64,000 bases of DNA from Thermoanaerobaculales bacterium (GCA_035358815.1 DAOPQC010000011.1:69390-133389); one strand, 5' to 3'; positions 42,879 to 52,079 are shown, counted from the stretch's first letter. A program made the numbers and translations. The notes: generated by a model not told the origin, from the letters alone.

Positions 42879-44532
42879 CCTCCTGCCCCAGGAGGTCGGG
42901 GTCCGGCAGGCCGCCGACGGCCACACCGAGCTCGCGGTCGACCGCGGGCAGCTGATCGAGGTGCTGCGGACCCTCAAGGAGTCGCCGGCGACGTCGTGCG
43001 ACCTCCTGCTCGATGTCTGCGCGGTGGACTACCCGGAGCGGGCGGCGCGGTTCGACGTCGTCTACCACCTGACCAGCCTCGGCACCGGGCAACGCTTCCG
43101 GGTCAAGGTGGCAGTGGGAGAGGACGACCCGGTGGTGCCCACCGCCTACGGACTGTGGCGGGCGGCGGACTGGTTCGAGCGCGAGGCCTTCGACATGATG
43201 GGCATCCGGTTCGAGGGCCACCCCAACCTGCGCCGGATCCTGACCCACGAGGCGTTCCAGGGCCACCCGCTGCGCAAGGACTACGATCCCGGCCAGCGCT
43301 GGATGCTGACCGGGGACGAGACCATGGTCCCGAGCTGGGTGAAGGACGCCCACGAGGACGACGGCGAGTTCGAGACCGCGGTGCTCAACCTCGGCCCCCA
43401 GCACCCTGCGACCCACGGCACGCTGCGCACCGTCGTGCGCCTCGACGGCGAGGTCATCACCAAGGCGGAGTGCGAGATCGGCTACCTCCACCGCTGCTTC
43501 GAGAAGATGTCGGAGACCCACGGCTGGAACCAAGTGATCCCCTACACCGACCGCCTCAACTACTGCTCCAGCCACATCAACGGCGCCGGCTTCGCGCTCG
43601 CCGTCGAGCGGATGCTCGGGATCGAGGCGCCGCCGCGGGCCCAGGCCATCCACGTCATCCTCTCCGAGCTGTCGCGGATCATGGACCACGGGGTGTGCCT
43701 GGGAGCGTACCTGGTCGACGTCGGCGCGCTCACCAACTTCTGGTACTTCTACCAGGTCCGCGAGGAGATCTACGGCCTGATCGAGGCGTGCGCGGGCGGC
43801 CGCCTGACGCTCAGCTACTCGCGGATCGGCGGCCTGGCCCACGACGTGCCGGCCGACTTCGCCGACCGCGTCCGCTTCCTGCTCGGCTACATCCCGAAGT
43901 TCATCGACGATGTCGATAAGCTGGTGACCGCCAACCGGATCTTCCGCGACCGCACCGAGGGCGTCGGCGCGATCTCGGCCGAGGAGGCGGTCGCCTGGGG
44001 CTGGACCGGCCCCTGCCTGCGCGCGAGCGGCGTCCCGTACGACGTGCGCAAGGCCCACCCCTACCACGGCTACGACCAGTACACGTTCGAGGTCCCGGTC
44101 GCCTCGACCGGCGACTGCTACGCCCGCTACCTGGTGCGGATCGAGGAGATGCGGCAGAGCCTGCGGATCATCGAGCAGGCGCTGGCTACCCTCCCGTCGG
44201 GCCCGTTCATCACCGACAACCACCATGTCGCGCTGCCGCCCAAGCAGAAGGTCTTCACCGAGATGGAGGCCCTGATATGGCACTTCAAGCTGATCTATGA
44301 GGGGATCAAGGTGCCGCCCGGCGACGCCTACGCGTGCGTCGAGGGCGGCAACGGCGAGCTCGGCTACTACATCGTGGCGGACGGCAGCGGACGGCCCTAC
44401 CGGGTCAAGGTCCGGCCGCCGTGCTTCGCCATCTTCCAGGCGTTCCCGCACATGCTCGAGGGCCACCTGGTACCGGACTTCATCGCGATCCAGAGCAGCC
44501 TCAACATCATCGCCGGGGAGCTCGACCGATGA
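42829..44532 (+). CDS. nuoCD: NADH-quinone oxidoreductase subunits C and D, fused
   Basis: Residues 1-165 are NuoC (30-kDa; signature REAFDMMGIRFEGHPNLRRI, then HPLRKDY). Residues 185-567 are NuoD (49-kDa; NLGPQHPATHGTLR, IGYLHRCFEKM, CSSHINGAGFALAVE, ending SSLNIIAGELDR). The CxxC pairs of [NiFe]-hydrogenase large subunits are absent, so it is complex I, not a group 4 hydrogenase. C-D fusion is known in several phyla. Together with NuoB and NuoI this makes the peripheral-arm Q module. Confidence 0.95.
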   Translation: MTVSSLQAPAPPHPLSDLLPQEVGVRQAADGHTELAVDRGQLIEVLRTLKESPATSCDLLLDVCAVDYPERAARFDVVYHLTSLGTGQRFRVKVAVGEDDPVVPTAYGLWRAADWFEREAFDMMGIRFEGHPNLRRILTHEAFQGHPLRKDYDPGQRWMLTGDETMVPSWVKDAHEDDGEFETAVLNLGPQHPATHGTLRTVVRLDGEVITKAECEIGYLHRCFEKMSETHGWNQVIPYTDRLNYCSSHINGAGFALAVERMLGIEAPPRAQAIHVILSELSRIMDHGVCLGAYLVDVGALTNFWYFYQVREEIYGLIEACAGGRLTLSYSRIGGLAHDVPADFADRVRFLLGYIPKFIDDVDKLVTANRIFRDRTEGVGAISAEEAVAWGWTGPCLRASGVPYDVRKAHPYHGYDQYTFEVPVASTGDCYARYLVRIEEMRQSLRIIEQALATLPSGPFITDNHHVALPPKQKVFTEMEALIWHFKLIYEGIKVPPGDAYACVEGGNGELGYYIVADGSGRPYRVKVRPPCFAIFQAFPHMLEGHLVPDFIAIQSSLNIIAGELDR

Positions 44533-45059
44533 AGAACGTCCCCACCGTCAACGTCGATCGCCCGCGCCAGTCCCTGGTCGAGCGGACCTACCTGATCCCG
44601 ATCTTCAAGGGCCTCGGGGTCACCATCCGTCACTTCCTGCGCAACTTCTTTGGCCAGCGCGACGTGGCGACCATCCAGTACCCGGAGGTCAAGCGCCAGT
44701 ACTCGGAGCGGCTGCGCGGCCGCCACATCCTCACCACCAAGCCGGACGGCTCGCTGCGCTGCGTCGCCTGCTACATGTGCGAGACCGCCTGCCCGGCCGA
44801 GTGCATCCACATCGTCGCCGAGGAGGACCCCACCGCCACCGTCGAGTGGGAGAAGCGGCCGCTGGTCTACGAGATCGACCTCCTGCGCTGCGTTTTCTGC
44901 GGCTACTGCGTCGACGCCTGCCCCAAGGAGGCGATCATCATGAGCCGCGTGCACGAGATGGCCTTCACCACGCGCGAGGAGGCAGTGGTCGGGATCGACG
45001 AGCTGCGCCAGAAGGGCCCGATCGAGAGCGAGGACATCGGCTACCGGCCGTACTTCTGA
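44529..45059 (+). CDS. nuoI: NADH-quinone oxidoreductase subunit I
   Basis: A 176-aa protein with two complete 4Fe-4S motifs: CVACYMCETACPAECI and CVFCGYCVDACPKEAI. These hold clusters N6a and N6b, which feed NuoB. An amphipathic N-terminus (IPIFKGLGVTIRHFLRNFFG) fits membrane contact. The ATG overlaps the nuoCD stop (ATGA). No nuoH or other membrane subunit follows. Confidence 0.95.
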   Translation: MKNVPTVNVDRPRQSLVERTYLIPIFKGLGVTIRHFLRNFFGQRDVATIQYPEVKRQYSERLRGRHILTTKPDGSLRCVACYMCETACPAECIHIVAEEDPTATVEWEKRPLVYEIDLLRCVFCGYCVDACPKEAIIMSRVHEMAFTTREEAVVGIDELRQKGPIESEDIGYRPYF

Positions 45060-45072
45060 GGCCACCCCCTCC

Positions 45073-45270
45073 CAGCCAGGGGATAGGATCTGGGATCCAG
45101 GGGATAGGGCCCCTCGCGTCCTCGTTCACGATGCTCACTCCCGCTTCCGCTGGTGTCCCGGCACAGTCCGCAGGACCAAGCCGAATCCGAGTCTGTGCTC
45201 CACCGCGCAGGACCGTTCTTCAGGTCCACCACAGAGGCACCAAGAGGAGCCGTTGATGGCGGCGAACTCG
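45073..45270. repeat. Intergenic repeat mosaic after nuoI
   Basis: The left end of the foldback family (CAGCCAGGGGATAGGATCTG, then CCAGGGGATAGGG) is at 45075-45110. A single CGCTTCCGC unit is near 45143, and CCACCACAGAGGCACCAAGA at 45225-45245 resembles the palindrome at 56568. The 346-bp gap to the next gene otherwise shows nothing convincing. Confidence 0.55.
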
Positions 45271-45405
45271 CCGAGGAGACCCCGCAGGCGAGACTCTCAT
45301 GGTCGCTTGCCGCCTTCATCGTCTTCCGATTCGTTCAGTGGACGTCCGGCACCTGCTTCTCCAGCCCTCCTCATGTGCGGTATCCTCGGTCGGGAGGTCT
45401 CGAAC

Positions 45406-45831
45406 GTGCATCCGGAGCGCAGCCTGGCCGAGCGGCTCGCCGAGCTGCTGTCGGCTCGCCAGGAGATCCTGGAGGCGTACCTCTTCGGGTCCCGCGCCGG
45501 AGGTCTCGGCCAGCCACACAGCGACATTGACGTCGCCGTCTTCATCGACCTCGATCGGGTCGAAACGGACCCCTTCGGATACCGTTCTCAGCTGACCGCG
45601 GCTCTGATGAGCGGCCTCGGCACCAACGCCGTCGACGTGGTGATCCTCAACAGCGCCCCGCCGCTCCTCTACTATCGCGTGCTGCGCGACGGGTTGCGAC
45701 TGTTGTCGAGAGACCTCCGCGCGACAACGACTCGCGAGGGTCGCGCCCTCTCGCGCCACTGTGACTTCGTTCCCCAGCTGGCCAAGATCGACGCGATCCT
45801 GAAGACTCGTGGGCGGTTCGTGGAGAGATGA
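45406..45831 (+). CDS. mntA: MntA-type nucleotidyltransferase antitoxin
   Basis: A 141-aa minimal nucleotidyltransferase with the signature FGSRAGGLGQPHSDIDVAVF (G-S-x9-D-x-D) and a third acid in AVDVVILN. In HepT/MntA systems this enzyme AMPylates the toxin at a Tyr and silences it. The GTG at 45406 has GGGAGG eight nt upstream. It is joined to hepT by an ATGA overlap. It has no relation in sequence to the NTase-like motif near 11.2 kb beyond the shared fold. Confidence 0.85.
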   Translation: MHPERSLAERLAELLSARQEILEAYLFGSRAGGLGQPHSDIDVAVFIDLDRVETDPFGYRSQLTAALMSGLGTNAVDVVILNSAPPLLYYRVLRDGLRLLSRDLRATTTREGRALSRHCDFVPQLAKIDAILKTRGRFVER

Positions 45832-46265
45832 CCATGGGGCCCGGCCAGATCGACGTCCTCATCATCCGCCGGCACCTGGCCGCGCTCCGGGCGTCGCTTC
45901 AGGTGCTCGCGGCGCACCGCGGTCTCTCCCTGGACGAACTCGACGCCAACACCGAAGCTCGTTGGATCGTCGAACGCGGCCTCCAGCTGTGCGCCCAGAA
46001 TGTGCTCGACATCGCGACCCACATCGCAGCCGGGCGGGGCCGCGATGTGCCGGACTACGCGAGCGCGATCGACGAACTCGGACGCCTCGGCGTTCTCGAC
46101 CGCCGGTTCGCGTCCGGGTTTCGCAGCGTCGCGGGTTTCCGAAACGTCGTCGTGCACGGCTATCTGGATATCGAACTCGAGATCCTCACCGCGCTCCTGA
46201 ACGAGCGCCTCCGCGACTTCGAGTCCTTTGCGGCTCAGGTCGAGGCGTACCTCGACACCCTCTGA
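45828..46265 (+). CDS. hepT: HepT-like HEPN-domain RNase toxin (DUF86)
   Basis: A 145-aa all-helical HEPN protein. The catalytic RX4HXY motif is intact in FRNVVVHGYLDIE (Arg, His and the Tyr that MntA modifies). The sequence around ARWIVERGLQLCAQNVLDIA is typical of DUF86. It overlaps mntA by 4 bp. HepT cleaves RNA (tRNA in studied cases) when freed from its antitoxin. The pair sits between housekeeping genes without mobile-element signs. Confidence 0.88.
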   Translation: MTMGPGQIDVLIIRRHLAALRASLQVLAAHRGLSLDELDANTEARWIVERGLQLCAQNVLDIATHIAAGRGRDVPDYASAIDELGRLGVLDRRFASGFRSVAGFRNVVVHGYLDIELEILTALLNERLRDFESFAAQVEAYLDTL

Positions 46266-46309
46266 GACCGGCCTACTCATCCCATCTGGCACTGGCGACA
46301 GACATCCGG

Positions 46310-47488
46310 TCAGCGCTGGCGGGCGGGTTGGCGCAGGGCGCGCATGATCACGAGCTGGAGCACGACGATCGCGGCGCAGGCGACGACCGGGACCAGCATC
46401 CCCTGGCGGAGGCTCGACGCCGCGGCGATCCGGCCGGTGAGCCAGGGCGCGGTCATCCCGCCCGACAGCGCGACGACGAAGGCGACACTGAACGCGGTGC
46501 CGGTGAAGGCCGGGAAGGCCTCGCCGACGACCGCCAGGGTGGAGGGAAAGACCGCCGCAAAGCCGAGGCCGAGCAGGATCGCTCCGGCACAGGCGACGAG
46601 CGGAGACGAAGCGGCGACCACGATCAGGGCAGCGACGAGCGATAGCACCGCGCTGCCGAGGACGAGCCGCGCGATGCCCAGCCGGCCGACGATGCGGCTC
46701 GACAGGAAGCGCCCGGCCATGAGGGCGGCCCAGTAGCCTGCCAGGACGAGGGAGGCCGCGGCCGGAGCGAAGCCGATGCTCTCGCCGAGATACGTGGAGA
46801 TCCACCCGCCGACCGTGAACTCGTTGGCCGACTGGAAGAAGAGCAGGAACGCGCACAGCCAGAGCAGCGGGTTGCCCACGACCTGGGCCGCCTGGGCGAG
46901 CGGGAAGCCCTGCTCGTGCTTGGGACGGGGAAAGCGGAGCGCGGCGTACATCACGGCCGGAACCAGGCTGAGCACTGCGGCGATGGTGAGGATGGTGCGC
47001 AGGCCGAGGTGCTCGAGCAGGGCGCCGATCAGGAACGGCATGGTCAGGGCGCCGAAGCCGAAGAAGATCCCGATGATATTGAGGGCCGCGCCCCGGCGTT
47101 CGGGGTTGAGATCGCTGGTCAGGGCATTGGCGCCGCCGTTGATCCCGCCACCGGCGAAGCCGAGCACGGCCACCGCGGCCAGGACCGCGGGGTAGGACGC
47201 CGCGGTTGACAGCAGCACGAGCGACGCCGCGACGAAAACGGCGCACACCAGCAGGAAGGCCTTGAAGCCGAAGCGGTCGACCACCGGGCCGAACGCCAGC
47301 GACATGATCAGCATCGCCAGGTTCATCACCAGGAAGAGGTTGCCCGCCTCGGCCTTGTCGAGCGCGATGGTCGCGAACAGGCTCGGCAGGATCGCACCCA
47401 GGATCGCCATCACGATCCCGAACACGAACATTCCGGCGCAGAGCGAGGCCATCAGTCCGGTGACGCGTGGGCGGTGCTCGTCGCTCAT
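46310..47488 (-). CDS. Major facilitator superfamily transporter, probably sugar
   Basis: The 392-aa product has 12 hydrophobic segments and the MFS loop 2-3 motif variant FGPVVDRFGFKAFLL. GGINGGANALTSDLNPERRG and FGFGALTMPFLIGALLE resemble FucP/NarK-like sugar permeases. The ATG at 47488 follows GGAGGAGGGGAG. It is last in the GH42-ROK-SIS-MFS transcript, so uptake of a sugar released by the glycosidase is the likely job. Confidence 0.85.
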   Translation of the reverse strand: MSDEHRPRVTGLMASLCAGMFVFGIVMAILGAILPSLFATIALDKAEAGNLFLVMNLAMLIMSLAFGPVVDRFGFKAFLLVCAVFVAASLVLLSTAASYPAVLAAVAVLGFAGGGINGGANALTSDLNPERRGAALNIIGIFFGFGALTMPFLIGALLEHLGLRTILTIAAVLSLVPAVMYAALRFPRPKHEQGFPLAQAAQVVGNPLLWLCAFLLFFQSANEFTVGGWISTYLGESIGFAPAAASLVLAGYWAALMAGRFLSSRIVGRLGIARLVLGSAVLSLVAALIVVAASSPLVACAGAILLGLGFAAVFPSTLAVVGEAFPAFTGTAFSVAFVVALSGGMTAPWLTGRIAAASSLRQGMLVPVVACAAIVVLQLVIMRALRQPARQR

Positions 47489-47508
47489 CTCCCCTCCTCC
47501 GACGGCGG

Positions 47509-48276
47509 CTACGGCTGCGCCTTCATGGAACGCGCGAAGTAGAACTCGGTGAACGCCTGGTACACCCGGTGCATGTGGTCGGGTCCGATGCCCGCGACGT
47601 TGGGCGACACGAAGGTCGGCGGCACGCCGCCCTTGGCGGCCAGGCAGGCCGCGGTCTCGGCGACCAGGCTCATCGCGACTGCGACCGCCGCGACCGTCGA
47701 GCCGGCAGCCACCGGCTCCCGCTGGCCGACGTCCACCAGCGCGTCCTCGGGCGGCACGCAGTTGTCGATCGCGATGTCGGCGACGTCCGGCAGCATTTTG
47801 CCCGAAGGGTGGGTCCGCCTGGCGATCGCGGCGTTGGCGAGCGACGACACGCAGATGACGGTCAGCCCCTTGGCCTTGGCCGCCAGCGCAACCTCGATCC
47901 CGGCGGCGTTGAGCCCGCCGTGCGAGAACACGACCATGCAGTCGCGCGGCTCGAGCGGGTAGCTCCTGAGGAACACCTCGGCGTAGCCCGGCTGCCGCTC
48001 GAGCCACAGCAGCTCGCGCGCGCCGCCCGGTCCGATGACGTTGAACCACATCAGGCGCGGGTCGTAGAGCGGGAAGAAGCCGACGAAGCTGCCGTAGCGC
48101 GGAAAGACGTCGAGCACCGGGATGACCGAGTGGCCGCTCCCGTAGAGGTAGACCCGCCCGCCGTCCGTGATCGACTCGGCCATGGCCGCGCCGGCGGCCC
48201 GGATCTTGGCGATCTGCGAAGTCTCGATCCTCTCGATGACGGACTGGATGCGACTCAGGTACTCGCTGGCTGACAT
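47509..48276 (-). CDS. SIS-domain sugar-phosphate protein (UPF0309-like)
   Basis: The 255-aa protein is a single SIS domain: VYLYGSGHSVIPVLDVFPRY (phosphosugar loop), VVFSHGGLNAAGIEVALAAKAKGLTVICVSS, and a C-terminal helix-rich part. SIS proteins isomerise or cleave phosphosugars, or sense them. The family resembles UPF0309 proteins found with sugar kinases. GAGGAGGG precedes the ATG. It sits between the ROK kinase and the MFS transporter. Confidence 0.8.
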   Translation of the reverse strand: MSASEYLSRIQSVIERIETSQIAKIRAAGAAMAESITDGGRVYLYGSGHSVIPVLDVFPRYGSFVGFFPLYDPRLMWFNVIGPGGARELLWLERQPGYAEVFLRSYPLEPRDCMVVFSHGGLNAAGIEVALAAKAKGLTVICVSSLANAAIARRTHPSGKMLPDVADIAIDNCVPPEDALVDVGQREPVAAGSTVAAVAVAMSLVAETAACLAAKGGVPPTFVSPNVAGIGPDHMHRVYQAFTEFYFARSMKAQP

Positions 48277-48365
48277 GACACTCCCTCCTCAGTCCTGCGC
48301 TCTCCGCGTTGACCGTCGGCGACTTGCTGGGTCCCCTCGATGCCACCGCACGCGGCAGCGATGCC

Positions 48366-49364
48366 TCATGGCCAGACCCGCACCGAGTCCCAGGCTAGCT
48401 TGGCGGCGCCATACAGCCCGGCATCCTCGCCGAGGCCGCTCGGCTCGATCCTCACCGCGGCGGCGGCCAGCGGCTGGGCCCAGCGCGCAACCCGAGAGCG
48501 CACCGGCCCGAGCAGCCGCAGGTCGGACTGGAACAGCCCGCCCCCCAGGACCACGATCTCCGGGTTGAGGATGCTGACGATGTTGGCGATGCCCATAGCC
48601 ATGGCCTCGACGGCGTGGTCGAGGACCTCCAGGGCGAGTGCGTCCCCCGAGTCGGCCGCCCGGAACACGGCTTCGGCGGTGACCTCGCCGCCGCTCGAGG
48701 CGGCGATCGCCGACTGCCGGCCCTGCTCGAGAGCGCGCCGCGCGAGGAGGCCGACCGCGGTGCCTGAGGCCTCGCATTCGAAGCAGCCCCGCTCGCCGTA
48801 CTCGGGCCGGAAGCGCGGGTCAATGGCGAACCAGCCGACGGCGCCGGCAACATCGCCACTGCCGCGCACCAGCCGTCCGTCGACCAGGATGCCGGCGCCG
48901 ATGCCGGTGCCGAAGGCAACGAACGCGACGTCGCGCAGGCCCTTCGCCACGCCGCACCACTGCTCGCCGAGCACATAGGCGGCACGGTCGCTGTCGAGAA
49001 CCAGCGGCAACGAGGTGCGCTCCCCGAGCCTGGCGGCGAGCGGGAAGTGGTCCCAGCCCGCGATGTTCGGCGCCCACACCTCGCCCGTGCCGTGGAAGAC
49101 CACGCCGGGGATCACGATGCCGGCGGCTGCCACCGGGTGGCCGGAGTCCGCGGGCTCGAGCTCCTCTGCGACGGCCGCCAGCTCGGCGATGGCCGCGGCG
49201 ATCTGGCCGACCGGGGCCTCCGGTCCGCTGCGATCGATCGGGAGCTTCGTCTTGGACAGCATCCCACCGTCCGCCGTGAACAGGGCCGCCGCAATCTTGG
49301 TCCCGCCGACGTCGACCCCGACGCAGAAGCCCGCCTCGCGACGCCGGTGTGCCTCTCGTTCCAT
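48366..49364 (-). CDS. ROK family sugar kinase
   Basis: 332 aa. The ATP-binding GVDVGGTKIAAALFTADG, IPGVV, ASGTAVGLLARRAL and a C-terminal GGGLF are ROK signatures. The usual zinc motif CxCGxxGCxE is reduced to GERGCFECEASG, so zinc binding may be altered. It should phosphorylate glucose, N-acetylglucosamine or a related hexose. It begins 8 bp after the GH42 gene, implying coexpression. Confidence 0.88.
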   Translation of the reverse strand: MEREAHRRREAGFCVGVDVGGTKIAAALFTADGGMLSKTKLPIDRSGPEAPVGQIAAAIAELAAVAEELEPADSGHPVAAAGIVIPGVVFHGTGEVWAPNIAGWDHFPLAARLGERTSLPLVLDSDRAAYVLGEQWCGVAKGLRDVAFVAFGTGIGAGILVDGRLVRGSGDVAGAVGWFAIDPRFRPEYGERGCFECEASGTAVGLLARRALEQGRQSAIAASSGGEVTAEAVFRAADSGDALALEVLDHAVEAMAMGIANIVSILNPEIVVLGGGLFQSDLRLLGPVRSRVARWAQPLAAAAVRIEPSGLGEDAGLYGAAKLAWDSVRVWP

Positions 49365-49372
49365 CGCCCACC

Positions 49373-51685
49373 CTACCTGACGAGCAGGACCACGACCTGC
49401 TGCGGGTCCAGTCTCTGCTCGACGATGAGCCTCCCATCCTCCAGGTCGGGGGCGACCGTCTGACCGGTCTCGAGGTTGCGGACCGAGGCACCCTGCCCCG
49501 TCGCGGCCATCGCGAATCGGGCCGACGTCGCCGCCTGACCCCGGTTGAATCCGAACAGCAGCCGGTAGCCGTCACCTTCAAGGAGCCGCGCCTCGACCAG
49601 GACCTCTGGCACGGACGACTGGACCTCGACCGGCCTGGCCACCCCGAGCCACTGCGCCAACCCGGTCAACAGCTCGGCGTTGTTGGGGTTCCCGAAGTGG
49701 TGGAACGCCGCGCCCACGAACGAGCCGACGATGATCGCAGCGCCCTTGCCGTGCGGCGCGTGGACCATGGCCGGCCGACCATCCGCGGTCTCGGCGAGGA
49801 CCTCGCTCCGCTCTCCGAACACGTCGAAGCTCTCCTCGAAAAAGACCGTGTCCAGCCGGTCTCCCGGTGCGAGGCGCGGCAGCGCCGGGTGGGCCTTCGC
49901 GATCGTGATCGCGGAGGTCTTGCGCAGGGGCACGACCTGCGCCTCCCGGCAGCCGACTGCCTGGTCGAGCCCGCCGCCCGGGATGACGTCGCTCGAGAAC
50001 CCGCGCTCGTCGATCCAGCCGAAGCGGGCCTCGGCCAGCATGACGCCGCCGCTCTCCACGAACTCGAGGAGCTTCGCCTGATGCTCCGCCGCCATCTGCA
50101 CCGGGTACGGCACGACCACCAGCTTGTAGCCGGCGAGCCCGCCGCCGGCGAGGTCGCGCACGTGCACGAAGTCCACGGTGTAGCCCGCGTCGAAGAAGGC
50201 GCGGTGGATGCCCTGCAGCGACTCGGCCAGGGTGTTGCGGCCGATCGGTTGGCCTTCGCCCGTGAACTGCTGCTGGCCGCCGACCATGTGCGAGAGCGGG
50301 TTGTAGAGCACGGCGATCTCGGAGCGCGGCGGCGTCGCGCCGAGGAAGAGCTCCATGTTGTTGGTGACGACGCGGGCAACCTTCCCCGCTGCCTCTGCCC
50401 GCTCGGTGACCTTGCCGTCGAGGTCGACCAGGCCGTAGCCGCCCGACTCGTAGCCCGAGCTCATCGGGTAGTAGGCGTAGATGTTGACGGCGCGCGCGCC
50501 GTAAGCGATGGCGGTCCACATCCAGTCGCGGAGGTCGGCCCCCACCACCGGCACGCTCAGCTTCATCCCGAACACCCCGTAGCCGGCCTGCAGCTCGCCG
50601 ATGTAGAACCCGCCGTTGCTGACCGTCATGGACCGGGTGAAGTCGTGGCCGGACGCCCGGAAGTGCGGCGACCACGGCTCGATGGTCCACGCGTGCTTGG
50701 GGTAGATCGACGCGCCGTAGTAGTCGACGACGTCGGCCATCTTGCGGTCGTCGGGCGTGCCGTTCCACTCCGGGCGGCTGAACAGCCCGGGGATCGCCGA
50801 GTGGCTGGTGACCACGCCCTCCGGGACCACCGCCTTGACGGCGGCCGCCTTGGCGGCGAGGTCCTCGGCCAGCTTGTCGGAGATGAACTCCTTCCAGTCG
50901 ATGTAGTCGGTGTAGGTGAGGATGGTCCCGAAACGCGGCGGCTCGACCTCGTCCCAGGTCGAGAAGGTCCGGTACCACGCCCGGTTGAGCGCCTCGAGCG
51001 TGCCGTACTTCGCCTGCAGCCAGCCCCGGAACCTGGCCATGGTCGACGGGCAGTAGCAGAACTGCATGTAGTCGCCGCTGCCCAGGTGATAGACCTCGGC
51101 CCAGTTGATGATGTGCGGCTCGCTCCACAGGTCCCAGCCGTAGAAGGCGGGCTTGTCGGCGACCGCGCGGGCGGCGGCGGTGAAGAACGCGAGCACCTTG
51201 TCCCGGACCCCGGGATGGTCGAAGCAGTAGCCGGGCGAGGACTGGGATTTGACGGCAAGCCCGTTGGACGCAACGAAGCTCGCGTCCGGGTGCGCGGCGC
51301 CGACCCAGTCCGGCGCCGAGTCCATGTAGACCTGGACGATGAGCTTGAGGCCGACCTCGTGAGCCAGGTCGGCGATGGTCTCCAGCGCTGCGAAGTCGTA
51401 GGTGCCTGGCGCGGCCTCCGCGGCCGTCCACTCGATCCAGCAGCGCACCGTGTTGAACCCCAACGACTTGATCTGCTGGAGGTCCTTGCGCCACAGCTCG
51501 ACCTTCCCGGGCGTGACCTTCTCCAGCATCGGCGCACGCGCCGTGCCACCGGCGTACCACACCGACATCGGGAAGAACCCCCGGTGCGCAGGCGGCGGCG
51601 AGGGTTCAGTTGGCGGCGGGGCGAGCAGCAGGAGGCCTGCAGTGATCACCCCTAGGGCCACGGCGTGCTTCAGAGCTCGTCTCAT
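49373..51685 (-). CDS. Exported GH42-like glycoside hydrolase (beta-galactosidase type)
   Basis: 770 aa. A hydrophobic N-terminus (residues 1-25) and Pro-rich stretch suggest export. The TIM barrel (about 40-430) has NTVRCWIEWTAAEAAPGTYDF, the acid/base region YGWDLWSEPHIINWAEVY and the candidate nucleophile Glu in FYIGELQAGYG. Residues about 500-690 form the class I glutaminase-like trimerisation domain of GH42 (VVVPYPVQMAAEHQAKLLEF). A C-terminal beta domain follows. Cleavage of terminal beta-galactose or similar from glycans is inferred. The promoter is 17 nt upstream. Confidence 0.82.
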   Translation of the reverse strand: MRRALKHAVALGVITAGLLLLAPPPTEPSPPPAHRGFFPMSVWYAGGTARAPMLEKVTPGKVELWRKDLQQIKSLGFNTVRCWIEWTAAEAAPGTYDFAALETIADLAHEVGLKLIVQVYMDSAPDWVGAAHPDASFVASNGLAVKSQSSPGYCFDHPGVRDKVLAFFTAAARAVADKPAFYGWDLWSEPHIINWAEVYHLGSGDYMQFCYCPSTMARFRGWLQAKYGTLEALNRAWYRTFSTWDEVEPPRFGTILTYTDYIDWKEFISDKLAEDLAAKAAAVKAVVPEGVVTSHSAIPGLFSRPEWNGTPDDRKMADVVDYYGASIYPKHAWTIEPWSPHFRASGHDFTRSMTVSNGGFYIGELQAGYGVFGMKLSVPVVGADLRDWMWTAIAYGARAVNIYAYYPMSSGYESGGYGLVDLDGKVTERAEAAGKVARVVTNNMELFLGATPPRSEIAVLYNPLSHMVGGQQQFTGEGQPIGRNTLAESLQGIHRAFFDAGYTVDFVHVRDLAGGGLAGYKLVVVPYPVQMAAEHQAKLLEFVESGGVMLAEARFGWIDERGFSSDVIPGGGLDQAVGCREAQVVPLRKTSAITIAKAHPALPRLAPGDRLDTVFFEESFDVFGERSEVLAETADGRPAMVHAPHGKGAAIIVGSFVGAAFHHFGNPNNAELLTGLAQWLGVARPVEVQSSVPEVLVEARLLEGDGYRLLFGFNRGQAATSARFAMAATGQGASVRNLETGQTVAPDLEDGRLIVEQRLDPQQVVVLLVR

Positions 51686-51702
51686 GGTCGTCCCCCCGGC
51701 AG

Positions 51703-51708
51703 AGTATA
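51703..51708 (-). promoter_or_regulatory. -10 box of the glycosidase operon
   Basis: GA-TATACT on the minus strand, 17 nt before the ATG at 51685, leaving about 10 nt of leader that holds a GGGGGG ribosome site. The same GATATACT occurs at 61504-61511. Confidence 0.55.
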
Positions 51709-51725
51709 TCGGTGCCGTCATCGTC

Positions 51726-52023
51726 CGGTTCCGCTTCCGCTTCCGCGCCCGTCCCCTGCCCGTCTCCGTCTCCATGAGGCAGTGAGGCTGTGGGGCAGTG
51801 AGACGGAAAGAGGACCGGCCATCTCCGCACCGCATCACTGCCCCAGCGCCCCAGCTCGGGCGGCGGGACGGGTCTCGCTCGCAGACTCGAGCCGAAAACC
51901 CCGCCGACTCGCCCGGTCCCATCACCGGTCGGGGGCGCAAGCACGGACTCGGAAGCGGACGCGGGCGCGGAAGCGGAAGTGGGCGGGGGCCCTATCCCAA
52001 AAAATCCCGGATCCTATCCCCTG
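51726..52023. repeat. Foldback intergenic element (GH42-DUF465 gap)
   Basis: Left arm GGTTCCGCTTCCGCTTCCGC (51727-51746). The core has ATGAGGCAGTGAGGCTGTGG ... CACTGCCCCAGCGCCCC, itself an imperfect palindrome shared with 61310-61395. The right arm is GGACGCGGGCGCGGAAGCGG (51955-51980) and the right end GGATCCTATCCCCTGG (52009-52023). It fills most of this 394-bp divergent gap. Confidence 0.75.
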
Positions 52024-52079
52024 GCCCGCAGGTGATACCATGGAGTTCCGGACCGCTGTTCGTCAGAGGAGGGATTCGG

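Noticed and set aside
43380..44532. NuoD part as a group 4 hydrogenase large subunit
   Set aside because: The two CxxC nickel-binding motifs are absent and the NuoD C-terminal pattern is present.
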